In this document: in pieces, positions 33,019 through 33,233 of the stretch
Numbering within the stretch: position 1 is the first letter of the stretch
Layout: the number at the start of each line of letters is the position of its first letter
NCBI GenBank assembly: GCA_964534315.1
Contig: CAZHOV010000047.1
Span: 1 to 33,233 of the forward strand
Length of the DNA stretch: 33,233 bases
Direction of reading: 5' to 3'
Source: CAZHOV01 sp964534315
GTDB lineage: Bacteria > Bacteroidota > Bacteroidia > Chitinophagales > Saprospiraceae
Notes under the pieces: model-generated
Told to the model about the DNA's origin: nothing
Databases searched by the model: none
The model's input: the letters and a program-made list of their open reading frames with translations, nothing else
Position numbers and translations under genes: made by a program

Positions 33019-33233
33019 TTACTGTTTCTCTACCTTATACGTCGAAAACACCCCTTCCTCATCTGAAATCTTCAAAAGATACATCGCCGCAGGCAACTGG
33101 TCAATAGCAATTTGATGTACCCGCTGTCCTGAAGCCAATGGTTGCCGCAATAGCAATCTCCCTGTCAAATCAAATAAATCGGCGGTTAAGGCTTCCGTTG
33201 TCGGTGCCTCAATCATAATCCATGCATCGGTAG
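33019..33233 (-). CDS. C-terminal part of a small T9SS-sorted protein (partial)
   Basis: The last 71 codons of a gene entering from the right edge, in frame as TDAWIMIEAPTTEAL...LFDLTGRLLLRQPL...AAMYLLKISDEEG...TYKVEKQ, then TAA. It is the T9SS type A sorting domain and is about 90% identical at the DNA level to the end of the gene at 29363-29845; the last 55 or so bases at the edge are identical. It is probably the small member of a third large-plus-small operon. Confidence 0.9.
   Translation of the reverse strand, partial: TDAWIMIEAPTTEALTADLFDLTGRLLLRQPLASGQRVHQIAIDQLPAAMYLLKISDEEGVFSTYKVEKQ

Overview
The window looks like chromosomal DNA of a member of the Bacteroidota, most likely a Saprospiria/Lewinella-like marine or environmental lineage. 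The support is moderate GC, secreted proteins ending in type IX secretion (T9SS) type A sorting domains, ORFs starting with the Bacteroidota-type N-terminal domain (QxPQ..xYQ.xAR), a DUF2141 protein, a TPR-CHAT protease and an ECF sigma/TPR anti-sigma pair, with no strong Shine-Dalgarno sites. This placement is inference from gene content; no rRNA or other marker is present.

Layout. 1-940: the tail of a receiver-domain gene, a stand-alone receiver and an Hpt protein (a phosphorelay fragment). 982-4663 (minus): a SAM methyltransferase and pyruvate phosphate dikinase. 4811-6262: a repeat island in which 60-bp units, each carrying a CCCACTGTT/AACAGTGGG hairpin, flank an IS200-like/RAYT Y1 transposase; a 100-N gap interrupts the first array. 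6368-12000: mostly housekeeping or hypothetical genes (histidine kinase, DUF2141, TrpF-like protein, alkyltransferase-like protein, dioxygenase-like lipoprotein, pseudouridine synthase, lipoprotein, SET protein). 12124-14206: uvrB with a 10-N gap that looks like an assembly artefact. 14343-21610: a TPR/coiled-coil adenylate cyclase, an alpha/beta hydrolase, a TPR-CHAT protease, and a convergent ECF sigma plus TPR anti-sigma operon. 21759-26858: an AraC-type regulator followed by two large ORFs that look like secreted effector or cargo proteins; one is a multidomain wall hydrolase. 27201-33233 (minus): tandem operons, each a large repeat-rich surface protein followed by a small T9SS-sorted protein, separated by copies of a 250-bp highly structured repeat.

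The most notable result is a shared bipartite promoter, CGGTAAC-N16-CGACTA, at three places: before the AraC/effector operon (21713-21741, plus) and before both large surface-protein operons (29063-29091 and 32832-32860, minus). Its spacing and sequence match the ECF sigma class, and an ECF sigma gene lies about 100 bp from the first site. This suggests one regulon joining putative wall-active effectors to T9SS-associated surface operons. The second notable result is the 250-bp structured element, whose 27-30 bp hairpin differs between copies by paired, compensatory changes.
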